A DNA stretch of 64,000 nt from BD2-11 sp965221785 (GTDB lineage Bacteria; Gemmatimonadota; Gemmatimonadetes; Longimicrobiales; Gaopeijiaceae): assembly GCA_965221785.1 (NCBI GenBank), contig CBDCSR010000001.1:62001-126000 (forward strand). Direction: 5' to 3'. The notes beneath the pieces are model-generated. The model saw only the letters and a program-made list of their open reading frames with translations, ran no database searches and was not told the origin of the DNA. Shown here piece after piece: positions 41,460-49,726 of the stretch (position 1 is the stretch's first letter; each line of letters starts with the position of its first letter). A program made the position numbers and the translations under genes.

Positions 41460-44400
41460 CTACGCCCGCACCAACTCCACCCGCGTCTGCCCCAGCACCT
41501 CCCGCAGCTCCCTCAAAGTCGCGGCTCCCGGATCCACCCTCAGCGTCCTCGAGCGCAACCGCAGGTCGCGCTCCCCGCTGCCGGACCGCCAACGCACTTC
41601 CAGCGGGGCGTCTCCCGGATGTTCCGCGAGCATCTTCTTCGCGCTGGCGAAGGCGTCTTTCGGGACTTCGGCCTTCCCGTCCAGCGCAATGCGCAGCGCC
41701 AGCCGCCCGGAGGTGAGCACGTCGTCCAGCAGCTCCACCTCGTCGAGGAAGATCGGCGGGTCCTCCTCGTCGCGCTCCCGGCCCGACACCTTGCCCCGGA
41801 TCAGCACCACCGCATCCTGCTGCAGCGGCTCCTTGCCGGCCGCCCAGGCGTCGCGGAAGGCGAGCACCTGCGCGGTTCCGTGGAAGTCCTCGATGGTGAT
41901 CCGCCCCCACTCCGAGTTGTCCCTGCGCGAGATCTGGCGCTGCACCTGGGTCACGACGCAGGGGATCTCGACGGACGCGTTCGCGTGCCTGCGCAGCCTG
42001 GAGGTGTTGACCTCCCGGAAAACGTGCACGGCATCGCTGAAGCGGTCCAGCGGATGGCCGGAGATGAAGAATCCGAGTGCCTCCTTTTCCTGCGCCAGCC
42101 GCTTGCGTTCCGGCCACTCGGGAACGGTGGGAAGCTCCGGCGCCGGATCGTCGACCTCGTCCAGCCCCCCGAAGAGCGATTCCTGGCCAGCCTCCCGATC
42201 CGCCTGACGTGCGTTCACGTCGGCGTAGGCAACGTCCAGCCCGGCCACCAGTTGGGCCCGGTGTCCGAAGGCGTCGAGCGCGCCCGCCGCGATCAGCGCC
42301 TCGCAGGCCCGCTTGTTGAGCGCACGCGTGTCGATGCGATCCAGGAAGTCGAACAGCGTCTCGAAACGCCCGCCCTCCGCCCGCGCCCCCAGCACCGACT
42401 CGACCGCGGCCGCCCCGACCCCGCGCACCGCGCCCAGCCCGAATCGAATCTGGGCGCCCCCGGTGACCGTGAACTTCCACCCCGACTCGTTCACGTCCGG
42501 CGGCAGCAGATCGATGGGCTCCTCGAGGTCCGGGATGGAGCGGTGCAGCTCGCGGCTCTCGAGAATGTACTTCACAACCTGGTCGGTATTCGAAAGCACC
42601 GACGAGAGCAGCGCCGCCATGAACTCGGCGGGATAGTGGCACTTGAGCCACGCGGTGTGATACGACAGGAGCGAGTATCCGGCGCTGTGCGCGCGGTTGA
42701 AGCCGTAGCGCCCGAAGGTCTCGATCTGGTCGGCGAGCTCCCCGGCGACCTGCGGGTCCACCCCCTTGCCGGTGGCGCGCTCCCGGAAGGTCGCCAGCTC
42801 GGCGCGAATCAGCTCCGGGATCTTCTTGCCCACCGCCTTGCGCACGACGTCGGCTTCACCCAGCGAATATCCCGCGAGGATATTCACGATGCGCATCACC
42901 TGCTCCTGATAGACGATGATGCCGTAGGTGGGCTCGAGCAATTCCTCCAGTTCGGGATGCGGATATGTGACCGGCTCCTGTCCCAGCTTGCGCCGGATAT
43001 AGACGTCGGTCATTCCGGAGTCGAGGGGACCGGGCCGGATGAGGGCGTTGGTGGCGACCAGGTCCTCGAAACGGTCGCAGCGCATGGCCCGCAGCTTTCC
43101 CGTGGCCAGCGCGGACTCGAACTGGAACACGCCCGACGTGCCCCCCTGCGCGAGCATCTCGTAGACCCGTGCGTCGTCCAGGGGAACGTCGTCCATGGTT
43201 GAATGGACCGCGCCCGTCTCCGGGTGGCGCAGCGCCCCGTGCTTCGCCTTTACCAGTTCGACGGCGTCGTGGATGATGGTGAGGGTGCGCAGCCCCAGAA
43301 AGTCCATCTTGAGCATGCCGGCGTCGTCCACGCTGTTCATGTCGTACTGCGTGACCACATCCACGTCAGGCGCCGGGCCGTCGCGCGATGCCGCCCCTCC
43401 GCCCGCCGCCCGGGCCGCCCCGTTCCCGCGCACCCCGCTGCCCCGCGACTGGACGCACACGGGCACATAGTCGGAGAGCGGCCCGGGCGCGATCACGACC
43501 CCGGCCGCGTGCACCGACGCGTGCCGGCTCAGTCCCTCCAGGGTGCGCGAATAGTCGAAGAGCTTCCGATAGCGCTCGTCCGTCCGGTACAGCTCCCTGA
43601 CGTCGGATATCTTCTCCAGCGCCTCCCCGATGGTCAGCGCCTGGCCCGGCTGATTGGGGATCATCTTCGCGATGCGGTCGGTCTCGCTCGGCTTGAAGCC
43701 GAGGGTCCGGCCCACATCCCGCACCACCGCGCGCGACTTCATGGTGCCGAAGGTGATGATCTGTCCCACGGCGTCGCGGCCGTATTTGCGCCGCACATAG
43801 TCGATCACCTCGCCCCTGCGCTCGAAGCAGAAGTCGATGTCGATGTCCGGCATCTCCTTGCGCTCCGGATTCAGGAAGCGCTCGAAGAGGAGTCCGAACT
43901 CGAGGGGATCGATATTGGTGATCCAGAGCGAGTAGGCCACCAGCGAACCGGCGGCCGAGCCCCGTCCGGGCCCGACCGGAACGCCGTGTTCGCGGGCCCA
44001 GCGCATGAAGTCCCAGGTAATGAGGAAATATCCCGCGTAGCCGGTCTCGGCGATGACCCCGAGCTCATAGTCCAGCCGCTCGCGCACCTCGTCAGAAAGC
44101 GGATCTCCGTAGCGCTTCTTCGCCCCCTCGATGCTCAGATACCGGAGATAGCCGTCGCTGTCCGCATGGTCTTCGGGAATGGGAAACTCGGGCAGGAAGT
44201 ATTTCTTCTCGAAGGAGACGTCGACCTGATCGGCGATCGCCAGCGTGTTCTCCAGCACTTCGGGATGGTCCGGAAAGCGCTCGGCCATCTCGGAGCCCGA
44301 CTTGAAGTAGAGCCCCTTGTCGTAGCGCATCCGGTGTTCGTCGTCGTGGTCCTTTCCGAGCCCGATGCAGATGAGGATGTCGTGCGCACTGTGATCCTCG

Positions 44401-45047
44401 CAGTGCAGGAAGTGGGCATCGTTGGTCGCGACCACCGGCAGACCGAGTTCCCCGGCGAGCCGGAACACCTTCTCGTTCACCGTGTCCTGGCCCGGCGTGT
44501 CGTGCCCCTGGACCTCCAGGTAGTACCGGTCCCCGAAGACGTTGGCGTGCCACTCCGCCGCCTCGCGCGCGGCCTCCCAGTCGTCCCCGGCCAGCCCGCG
44601 CGCCACTTCCCCCGCCATGCACGCGGAGGTGCAGATCAGCCCCGCCGAATGGCGCTGAATCACCTCGCGGTCGATGCGCGGTTTGTAGTAGAAGCCCTCC
44701 AGGTACCCGATCGAGGAGAGCTTGATCAGGTTCTGATACCCCTCGCGGTCGCGGGCGAGCAGCACGAGGTGGTGGTACGGCTTCTTGATCTCGCGCCCCC
44801 CCACGCGCATCGGCTCCTTGTGCCGCCGGTCGCCGGGGGCCACGTACGCCTCCATGCCGATGATGGGCCGGACGCCCTCCTTCTCCGCCGCCTTGCGGAA
44901 GGCCCAGGCCCCGAAAAGGCACCCGTGGTCCGTGAGGGCCAGCGCCGGCATCTCGAACTCCTTCGCCTTGTGGACGAGATCGGTGAGACGGTTGGCGCCG
45001 TCGAGGAGGGAGAACTCCGAATGGCAGTGGAGATGGACGAAAGACAA
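41460..45047 (-). CDS. dnaE: DNA polymerase III subunit alpha
   Basis: A 1195-aa replicative polymerase. The PHP domain is at the N-terminus (SFVHLHCHSEFSLLDG...). The catalytic aspartates are in MPDIDIDFCF (Asp401, 403, 405), and GRGSAAGSLVAYSL lies before them. The fingers region, with LEPTYGIIVYQEQVM and NRAHSAGYSLLSYHTAWLK, the helix-hairpin-helix, and a C-terminal OB fold (IPCVVTQVQRQISRRDN) follow. Length and order are those of DnaE1. An extra loop of about 25 residues, Gly/Ala/Arg-rich (SRGSGVRGNGAARAAGG), interrupts the region just before VTQYDMNSVDDAGMLKMDFL. It is essential for chromosome replication. Same strand as the GT9 gene, which lies upstream of it. Confidence 0.97.
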   Translation of the reverse strand: MSFVHLHCHSEFSLLDGANRLTDLVHKAKEFEMPALALTDHGCLFGAWAFRKAAEKEGVRPIIGMEAYVAPGDRRHKEPMRVGGREIKKPYHHLVLLARDREGYQNLIKLSSIGYLEGFYYKPRIDREVIQRHSAGLICTSACMAGEVARGLAGDDWEAAREAAEWHANVFGDRYYLEVQGHDTPGQDTVNEKVFRLAGELGLPVVATNDAHFLHCEDHSAHDILICIGLGKDHDDEHRMRYDKGLYFKSGSEMAERFPDHPEVLENTLAIADQVDVSFEKKYFLPEFPIPEDHADSDGYLRYLSIEGAKKRYGDPLSDEVRERLDYELGVIAETGYAGYFLITWDFMRWAREHGVPVGPGRGSAAGSLVAYSLWITNIDPLEFGLLFERFLNPERKEMPDIDIDFCFERRGEVIDYVRRKYGRDAVGQIITFGTMKSRAVVRDVGRTLGFKPSETDRIAKMIPNQPGQALTIGEALEKISDVRELYRTDERYRKLFDYSRTLEGLSRHASVHAAGVVIAPGPLSDYVPVCVQSRGSGVRGNGAARAAGGGAASRDGPAPDVDVVTQYDMNSVDDAGMLKMDFLGLRTLTIIHDAVELVKAKHGALRHPETGAVHSTMDDVPLDDARVYEMLAQGGTSGVFQFESALATGKLRAMRCDRFEDLVATNALIRPGPLDSGMTDVYIRRKLGQEPVTYPHPELEELLEPTYGIIVYQEQVMRIVNILAGYSLGEADVVRKAVGKKIPELIRAELATFRERATGKGVDPQVAGELADQIETFGRYGFNRAHSAGYSLLSYHTAWLKCHYPAEFMAALLSSVLSNTDQVVKYILESRELHRSIPDLEEPIDLLPPDVNESGWKFTVTGGAQIRFGLGAVRGVGAAAVESVLGARAEGGRFETLFDFLDRIDTRALNKRACEALIAAGALDAFGHRAQLVAGLDVAYADVNARQADREAGQESLFGGLDEVDDPAPELPTVPEWPERKRLAQEKEALGFFISGHPLDRFSDAVHVFREVNTSRLRRHANASVEIPCVVTQVQRQISRRDNSEWGRITIEDFHGTAQVLAFRDAWAAGKEPLQQDAVVLIRGKVSGRERDEEDPPIFLDEVELLDDVLTSGRLALRIALDGKAEVPKDAFASAKKMLAEHPGDAPLEVRWRSGSGERDLRLRSRTLRVDPGAATLRELREVLGQTRVELVRA

Positions 45048-45231
45048 GGGCGGCTCGAGTCTGGGGTCGGCGGGGAAGGGCGCCGGAGCGACGCGTCGGA
45101 CCCCCCAATAGACGCAGGACCGCGCCCCGTGCGAAAGGGTTTCCGCAGGGGTCTCTTCGAGGATGCCGATGACGAGCGACGCTCGGCCCGCAAGTCATGC
45201 GCGGGCAGCGCCGGTGGCGGGGTCGCGAGGC

Positions 45232-46428
45232 TCAGCCTTCCCGGACCACCGCCCTCGCCATCGCGAACACCTCGTCCACGCCCAGCGCCTGCATGCACCA
45301 GAAGACGCCGTCGCAGGTGGGCCGGTTGCCGCAGGGCGCGCAGGGTTGGAGTTCCAGCGCGATGCGGGCCCGAGCGTGCGGTGCTTCGCGATAGGGGATG
45401 TTCGATCCGAAGAGGAGCACGGAGGGCCGGTGAAACGCGACCGAGACGTGCGACAGGCAGGTATCCACCCCCAGAAAGAGCCCGGCGTGCCTCACCACGG
45501 CCGCCGCCTCGCCCAGCCGCGTGCGGCCGGTCAGGTCGATGATCGGGGCAGGTGAGCCGGTGCCCGCGATGCGCCGCCCGGCCTCACGGTCCGCCGGTCC
45601 GCCCAGAATGACCACCGGCAGGCCCAATTCGTCACGGATGCGCCCCGCCAGCGCAGCCCAGCGGTCCTCGAACCAGTGCTTCTGGGGCCGGGTGGTGAAG
45701 GGGGCGAGCGCGGCGTAGCCTTCCGCCAGACCATGTTCGGCGATCAAGCGTGCCGCGAACTCCTTTTCCCCGTCGCCGAGGACCAGGTGCAGCGCCAGCG
45801 CCTCGCTCGGGAGCCCGAGGGCGTCCGCGAAGTACGGGTACTGCAGGCTGGTGCTTCCGGGCGCGGTGCCGTGACGGGGCACGGTGCCGGTCATCAGCAT
45901 CCAGCTGCCCTCCTTCGAGCCGAGCCCGATGCGCACCGGGGCACCCGAGAGCCACGCCACCCATCCGCTGCGCAGGAGCCCCTGCAGATCGAGGGCGATG
46001 TCGAATCCGGGCGCCCGAAGCCTCGCGCGCAGTTCCCGAAACGCACGCCAGAGCGCCCCCCAGCGTCCGGCCCGGATTATGCCCTTCCACGCGGCGCGGT
46101 CCCAGACGATGATCTCGTCGAGGCCCTCGTGATGTTCGATCATGCTGCGGGCGTGGGACTCCACCGCCCACGCGATATGCGCCTTCGGATAGCGGCGTCT
46201 CAAAGCCTCGACCATGGGCGATGCCAGCAGCACGTCGCCGCGCGCGGTGAGGCGCACGAGAAGGATGGCCCGGGGGGCATCCGGGAGCGCGAACTGCGAG
46301 GTTGGCCCCGGGCGCCGGGATGCTGGCTCGCGGCGCTGCGATGTTGGCGCGGGGCGCCGGGATGCTGGCGCGGGGCGCTGCGGTTCCGGCTCGGGGCGCT
46401 GCGATGTTTTCTCGATCGCCATGGCCAT
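45232..46428 (-). CDS. Glycosyltransferase family 9 (heptosyltransferase-like)
   Basis: A 398-aa ADP-heptose:LPS heptosyltransferase-type enzyme. The GT9 fold is clear: ILLVRLTARGDVLLASPMVE, IIVWDRAAWK, LDLQGLLRSGWVAWLSGAPV, LAPFTTRPQKHWFEDRW, VVILGGPADREAGRRI, and GLFLGVDTCLSHVSVAFHRP at the donor site, then LFGSNIPYREAPH. A CAPCGNRPTCDG cysteine cluster near the C-terminus is usual in GT9. It would add heptose to the LPS inner core. Odd: the first 45 residues are five near-identical heptads (RPAPASR, RPAPTSQ, RREPASR ...) encoded by a 21-bp tandem repeat. ATG 46428 heads this tail; a start after the repeats would still give a full GT9. Confidence 0.88.
   Translation of the reverse strand: MAMAIEKTSQRPEPEPQRPAPASRRPAPTSQRREPASRRPGPTSQFALPDAPRAILLVRLTARGDVLLASPMVEALRRRYPKAHIAWAVESHARSMIEHHEGLDEIIVWDRAAWKGIIRAGRWGALWRAFRELRARLRAPGFDIALDLQGLLRSGWVAWLSGAPVRIGLGSKEGSWMLMTGTVPRHGTAPGSTSLQYPYFADALGLPSEALALHLVLGDGEKEFAARLIAEHGLAEGYAALAPFTTRPQKHWFEDRWAALAGRIRDELGLPVVILGGPADREAGRRIAGTGSPAPIIDLTGRTRLGEAAAVVRHAGLFLGVDTCLSHVSVAFHRPSVLLFGSNIPYREAPHARARIALELQPCAPCGNRPTCDGVFWCMQALGVDEVFAMARAVVREG
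46294..46398 (-). repeat. Five-copy 21-bp tandem repeat in GT9 gene
   Basis: Five heptad units with the patterns RPEPEPQ, RPAPASR, RPAPTSQ, RREPASR and RPGPTSQ, encoded by 21-bp tandem repeats. In-frame repeat units could vary in number by slippage without breaking the gene. Confidence 0.7.
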
Positions 46429-46668
46429 GGAGGACTACCGCCGAACTGCCCGATGGCGGAGATTCGCGTCAGGTGGATAATCACCAAGGATGAATGCTGA
46501 GGACGGGCAAATGATAACCGTTCAGGGACGCAGTGCGATCCTCTTCGGGAAAGAGCGTGATCCCTGTCACGCAGGGATTCGGCTATTTGGTCCCCAGAAC
46601 GCCCTGCCAGCCCGGTGCCTCACCGCTCTCGGTGCTCGCGCGGACTCACCCACCGACTGCTAGGCGAG
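46429..46668. other. 240-bp divergent region between GT9 and waaA genes
   Basis: Two hairpins lie side by side: CTCTT/AAGAG (46541-46555, 5-nt loop) and ATCCCTG/CAGGGAT (46560-46578, 5-nt loop). They may be operator or leader structures for the divergent LPS genes. No convincing promoter boxes. Confidence 0.4.
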
Positions 46669-48147
46669 ATGCTCCGCTACGACCTCTTCTACCTGATGGC
46701 CGCCCTGCTGGCCAGCCCGGTCGTGGCGGCTCGCCTCGCGAGAGGAAAGTGGAGGACGGACTGGAGGGGCCGATTCGGGCATGTGGGCGCCCCGGATGTA
46801 CAGGCTTTGCCCACGGACGGCGCGCCCGCCCGCCCCCGACCCCCGACCGTGCTGGTCCACGGCGTCAGCGTGGGTGAGGTTGCCGCGATCCGGCAGCTGG
46901 TCGACCTCCTGGCCGCCCGCGCTCGGGTGGTCGTGAGCAGCACGACCGACACCGGGGTGGAGCGCGCGCGGTCGCTGTACGGAAACCGTCATGCGGTGGT
47001 CCGCTACCCCCTCGACCTGTCCTGGATGGTGCGGCGCTTCCTGGACGCCGTGCGCCCGGACGTGGTGGCCCTCACCGAGCTGGAGGTGTGGCCCAACTTC
47101 GTCACCGAGTGCACGAGGCGGGGCATCCCCGTGTGCGTGGTGAACGGCCGTATGAGCGCCTCCAGCTACCGCGGCTACCGGCGTGCGCGGCGGTGGGTGC
47201 GGCCCCTGTTCCGCCAGCTCGCGGACGTGGGCGCCCAGAACGAAGCGTACGCCAGCCGCTTCACCGATCTGGGTGTCCCCCGCAACCGCGTGCGGGTCAC
47301 CGACACGATGAAATGGGACACCTCCGGCCGACCTCCCCCGGGCCGGCCCACGACCGCCGCCACCGCCCCTCCCGCGACCGAAGTGCACGCCAGCGAGCTT
47401 CCCGCGGCCGACACCCTCGCCACCGAATCCGCCGCCACGACGCCTCTGGCGGCCGAGGCGCTCGCGGCCGACCTCGACCTCGACCGGACCCGGCCCCTCA
47501 TCGTCGCCGGCTCGACCGGGCCGGGCGAAGAGAAGGAGCTGATCGCCACCCGCCCCCCCCCCGCCCAACTGCTCCTGGTGCCCCGAAAGCCCGAGCGGTT
47601 CGACGCCGTCGCCGCCCTCCACACCGCCATCCGCCGCCGGAGCCGCGCCCGGAGCGGCAGCCTCGACCCGGAAGGTACCCCCACCGGCAACGAAGCCGTC
47701 CCGACTCCGTCCGGCCATATTGCCGACCGTGTCCCCCCGCCCGACCTCTTCCTCCTCGACACCATGGGCGAGCTGGAACTGGCGTACGCGCTGGCGGATG
47801 TCGCCATCGTGGGTCGGAGCTTCGCACCCATGGGCGGGTCGGATCCCATCCCCTCCGTCGCGGCCGGGTGCGCGACCATCATCGGTCCCCACCACGACAA
47901 CTTCGCCGACGTGGTCTCGGCGCTGCGGGCGGGCGGCGGCATTATCGTAACCTCGTCCCCGAAAGAGGCCATGGAAGCGGCGGCCCTTCTCCTGCAAGAC
48001 GTGGATGCCCGCCGCCAAATGTCCCGGCAGGGCCGGCGCGTCATCAGGAGGCGGCGCGGGGCCTCGGCACGCAGCGCGGAGCTGGTGTTGGAACTGCTTG
48101 CGGGCCGATACCGAACAAACGCCGAATATCGGGGTACAAGGAGGTAA
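46669..48147 (+). CDS. waaA: 3-deoxy-D-manno-octulosonic-acid transferase
   Basis: A 492-aa KdtA/WaaA, which adds Kdo to lipid A at the inner membrane. The N-terminal membrane segment is YDLFYLMAALLASPVVAARL. The family blocks are VHGVSVGEVAAI, VVVSSTTDTGVERA, YPLDLSWMVRRFLDAVRPD, VALTELEVWPNFV, VVNGRMSASSYRGYRR, VGAQNEAYASRFTDLG and, at the C-terminus, DTMGELELAYALADVAIVGR, GGSDPIPSVAAGC. Between the two Rossmann halves there is an insertion of about 60 residues (225-285), Ala/Thr/Pro-rich, and a second one around 330-360. ATG 46669 begins the membrane segment. It is divergent from the GT9 gene, another LPS gene. Confidence 0.93.
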   Translation: MLRYDLFYLMAALLASPVVAARLARGKWRTDWRGRFGHVGAPDVQALPTDGAPARPRPPTVLVHGVSVGEVAAIRQLVDLLAARARVVVSSTTDTGVERARSLYGNRHAVVRYPLDLSWMVRRFLDAVRPDVVALTELEVWPNFVTECTRRGIPVCVVNGRMSASSYRGYRRARRWVRPLFRQLADVGAQNEAYASRFTDLGVPRNRVRVTDTMKWDTSGRPPPGRPTTAATAPPATEVHASELPAADTLATESAATTPLAAEALAADLDLDRTRPLIVAGSTGPGEEKELIATRPPPAQLLLVPRKPERFDAVAALHTAIRRRSRARSGSLDPEGTPTGNEAVPTPSGHIADRVPPPDLFLLDTMGELELAYALADVAIVGRSFAPMGGSDPIPSVAAGCATIIGPHHDNFADVVSALRAGGGIIVTSSPKEAMEAAALLLQDVDARRQMSRQGRRVIRRRRGASARSAELVLELLAGRYRTNAEYRGTRR

Positions 48148-48326
48148 GCCCACAGCCATTCAACCCCGAAGCGGGTTCCGCCGTGAAGGCCGTCAGGGCC
48201 GGCGTGCCGACCGGCAGCGTACCCGGTGGCGGAGCACCCCCGCGAACGCTTCGGGCAACCCGTTCAACGGGCCTCGCGAAGCTCGGGCGGTGCCGGGATG
48301 GATCCGGCGTTTCGCCTCGTTGGAGT

Positions 48327-48359
48327 CGTGCCGCCCTTCACGCTTCGGCTTGCGGCACG
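48327..48359. terminator. Candidate bidirectional terminator
   Basis: CGTGCCGC (48327-48334) and GCGGCACG (48352-48359) form an 8-bp GC-rich stem with a 17-nt loop, in the 221-bp gap between the convergent waaA and LysR genes. No long T-tract. The rest of this gap shows no gene. Confidence 0.4.
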
Positions 48360-48368
48360 GGGGCGACG

Positions 48369-49280
48369 CTATCCGGACCGGTCGAAGAACGCGAGGCACT
48401 GGCGCGCGAGCGGCTTGCGGCGGCCCTTCCCGGTGAGCATGGCGAAGTAGCGGTTGCCGGTTTCGACAAACCCGTCGCCCAAGGGGACCAGCGCGCCGGC
48501 TTCCAGCTGGCGGTCCACGAAGTACCGCCAGCCCAGCACGATGCCATGCCCGGCGGCGGCGGCCTCCAGCGCGTAGGTGTAGCAGTCGAACCCGACGCGG
48601 CGCGGCGCCCTGTCCGGGCGTCCGGCCACCGCGAACCAGTCTTCCCACGAAGCCCAGCCTTCGTTGGGCAGCACCAGGTCGAGAAACGTCAGCCCGCCCC
48701 AGCCGGAGACGGGGCCGGCGAGGGTTTCGGCGTGGGCGGCCGCGTAGGCGGGCGAGCAGACGGGTCGGACGGCCTCCCTGAGGGACAACCGGTCTTCCGG
48801 GGCGACGCCCGCCGCGTTCCAGGCCAGCACGATGTCGGCGGACGGGTCGGACGGCAGACTCCGGACGGAGTGGTGGTAGATCACGACGCGGATCTGGACG
48901 TCCTCGCCGACCATCCGCCGGAGGATGTCGAAGCGGGGCATGATCAGGAAGTGGGACGCATCGTGCGAGCAGGCGATGACCACCTGCTGGGCGCTGGCGA
49001 TTTCCGCCGCCTCGGCGGCGCCCCGGTGAATGGCCGCGAGACCGGCCCCGACGCCGTCCAGGAAGCGCTCTCCGGCTTCGGTCAGGACCACCCCCGCGCG
49101 GGAGCGCTCGAACAGGGGCGCCGACAGCCACGTCTCGAGCTTGCCGATCTGGCGGCTCACCGCCGACTGCGAGGTGCGCAGTTCGCGCGCCGCGCGGGTG
49201 AAGTTGCCGTGCCGCGCGGCGCTCTCGAAGGCGATCAGCGCGTTCGACGGGGGAATCCGGTAGGGGTCTCGCTTATTCAT
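48369..49280 (-). CDS. LysR family transcriptional regulator
   Basis: A 303-aa LysR protein. The N-terminal helix-turn-helix is ALIAFESAARHGNFTRAARE followed by LRTSQSAVSRQIGKLE. An effector-binding domain with VVIACSHDASHFLIMPRFDI and VRPVCSPAYAAAHAETLAG follows, of the GcvA-like type. ATG 49280 is chosen because it is the usual distance ahead of the HTH; the longer frame is not needed. No target can be read from the neighbours; the divergent target would be the giant lipoprotein array 446 bp away. Effector unknown. Confidence 0.9.
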   Translation of the reverse strand: MNKRDPYRIPPSNALIAFESAARHGNFTRAARELRTSQSAVSRQIGKLETWLSAPLFERSRAGVVLTEAGERFLDGVGAGLAAIHRGAAEAAEIASAQQVVIACSHDASHFLIMPRFDILRRMVGEDVQIRVVIYHHSVRSLPSDPSADIVLAWNAAGVAPEDRLSLREAVRPVCSPAYAAAHAETLAGPVSGWGGLTFLDLVLPNEGWASWEDWFAVAGRPDRAPRRVGFDCYTYALEAAAAGHGIVLGWRYFVDRQLEAGALVPLGDGFVETGNRYFAMLTGKGRRKPLARQCLAFFDRSG

Positions 49281-49726
49281 GCTTGGCCAGCATCGTACCA
49301 TGTCATGAACAAATGATATATCCGCAGCGCTCCGCCAGGCAAGGGCGGGCCACACGCGCCCCTGGATATCCGGCAGCGCGATAAGCGAGCGTACGGACAA
49401 GTGGCCATATCCAAAGCACTCCTCCAACGTGGAGGACGACGGCTTCGACGATTACGAGGGTCGAGTAATCCGTCGCTGGTATGGCAGCCAACCCCAGGGA
49501 TGACGATTCAATCATGCCATAATGATATGGCAACATGACAGAAAACGGCCATGGTGGCATCTAAAGGAGATCACTACCCTTGTGAGGCGCGCTTCTGTCG
49601 TCCGTGGCGTGCACGGACACCTGCGGCAGCACGTGGGGCCGGGAGGTTGCCCGGCGTGACGGAGTGGCCGCCGCCGCTGGACTTGGACGAAAGGGATGTT
49701 CCGGTACAGGACGACGCATCTGACCA
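49281..49726. other. 446-bp intergenic region before the giant lipoprotein array
   Basis: AT-richer than the flanks for its first half. It holds a perfect palindrome (49515-49532, listed separately), ATG-rich AT stretches near 49300-49320, and no recognisable RNA gene. The leftward LysR gene and the rightward array both start from it, so it should contain both promoters, but I cannot define -35/-10 pairs with confidence. Confidence 0.5.
49515..49532. promoter_or_regulatory. 18-bp palindrome upstream of lipoprotein array
   Basis: TGCCATA-ATGA-TATGGCA, perfect 7-bp arms around a 4-bp centre. It lies 235 bp from the LysR start and 195 bp from the first array gene. The outer TGCCA...TGGCA arms resemble those of the operators at 5221 and 26463, but the centre is longer, so it may bind a different regulator, for instance the neighbouring LysR protein. 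Confidence 0.4.
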
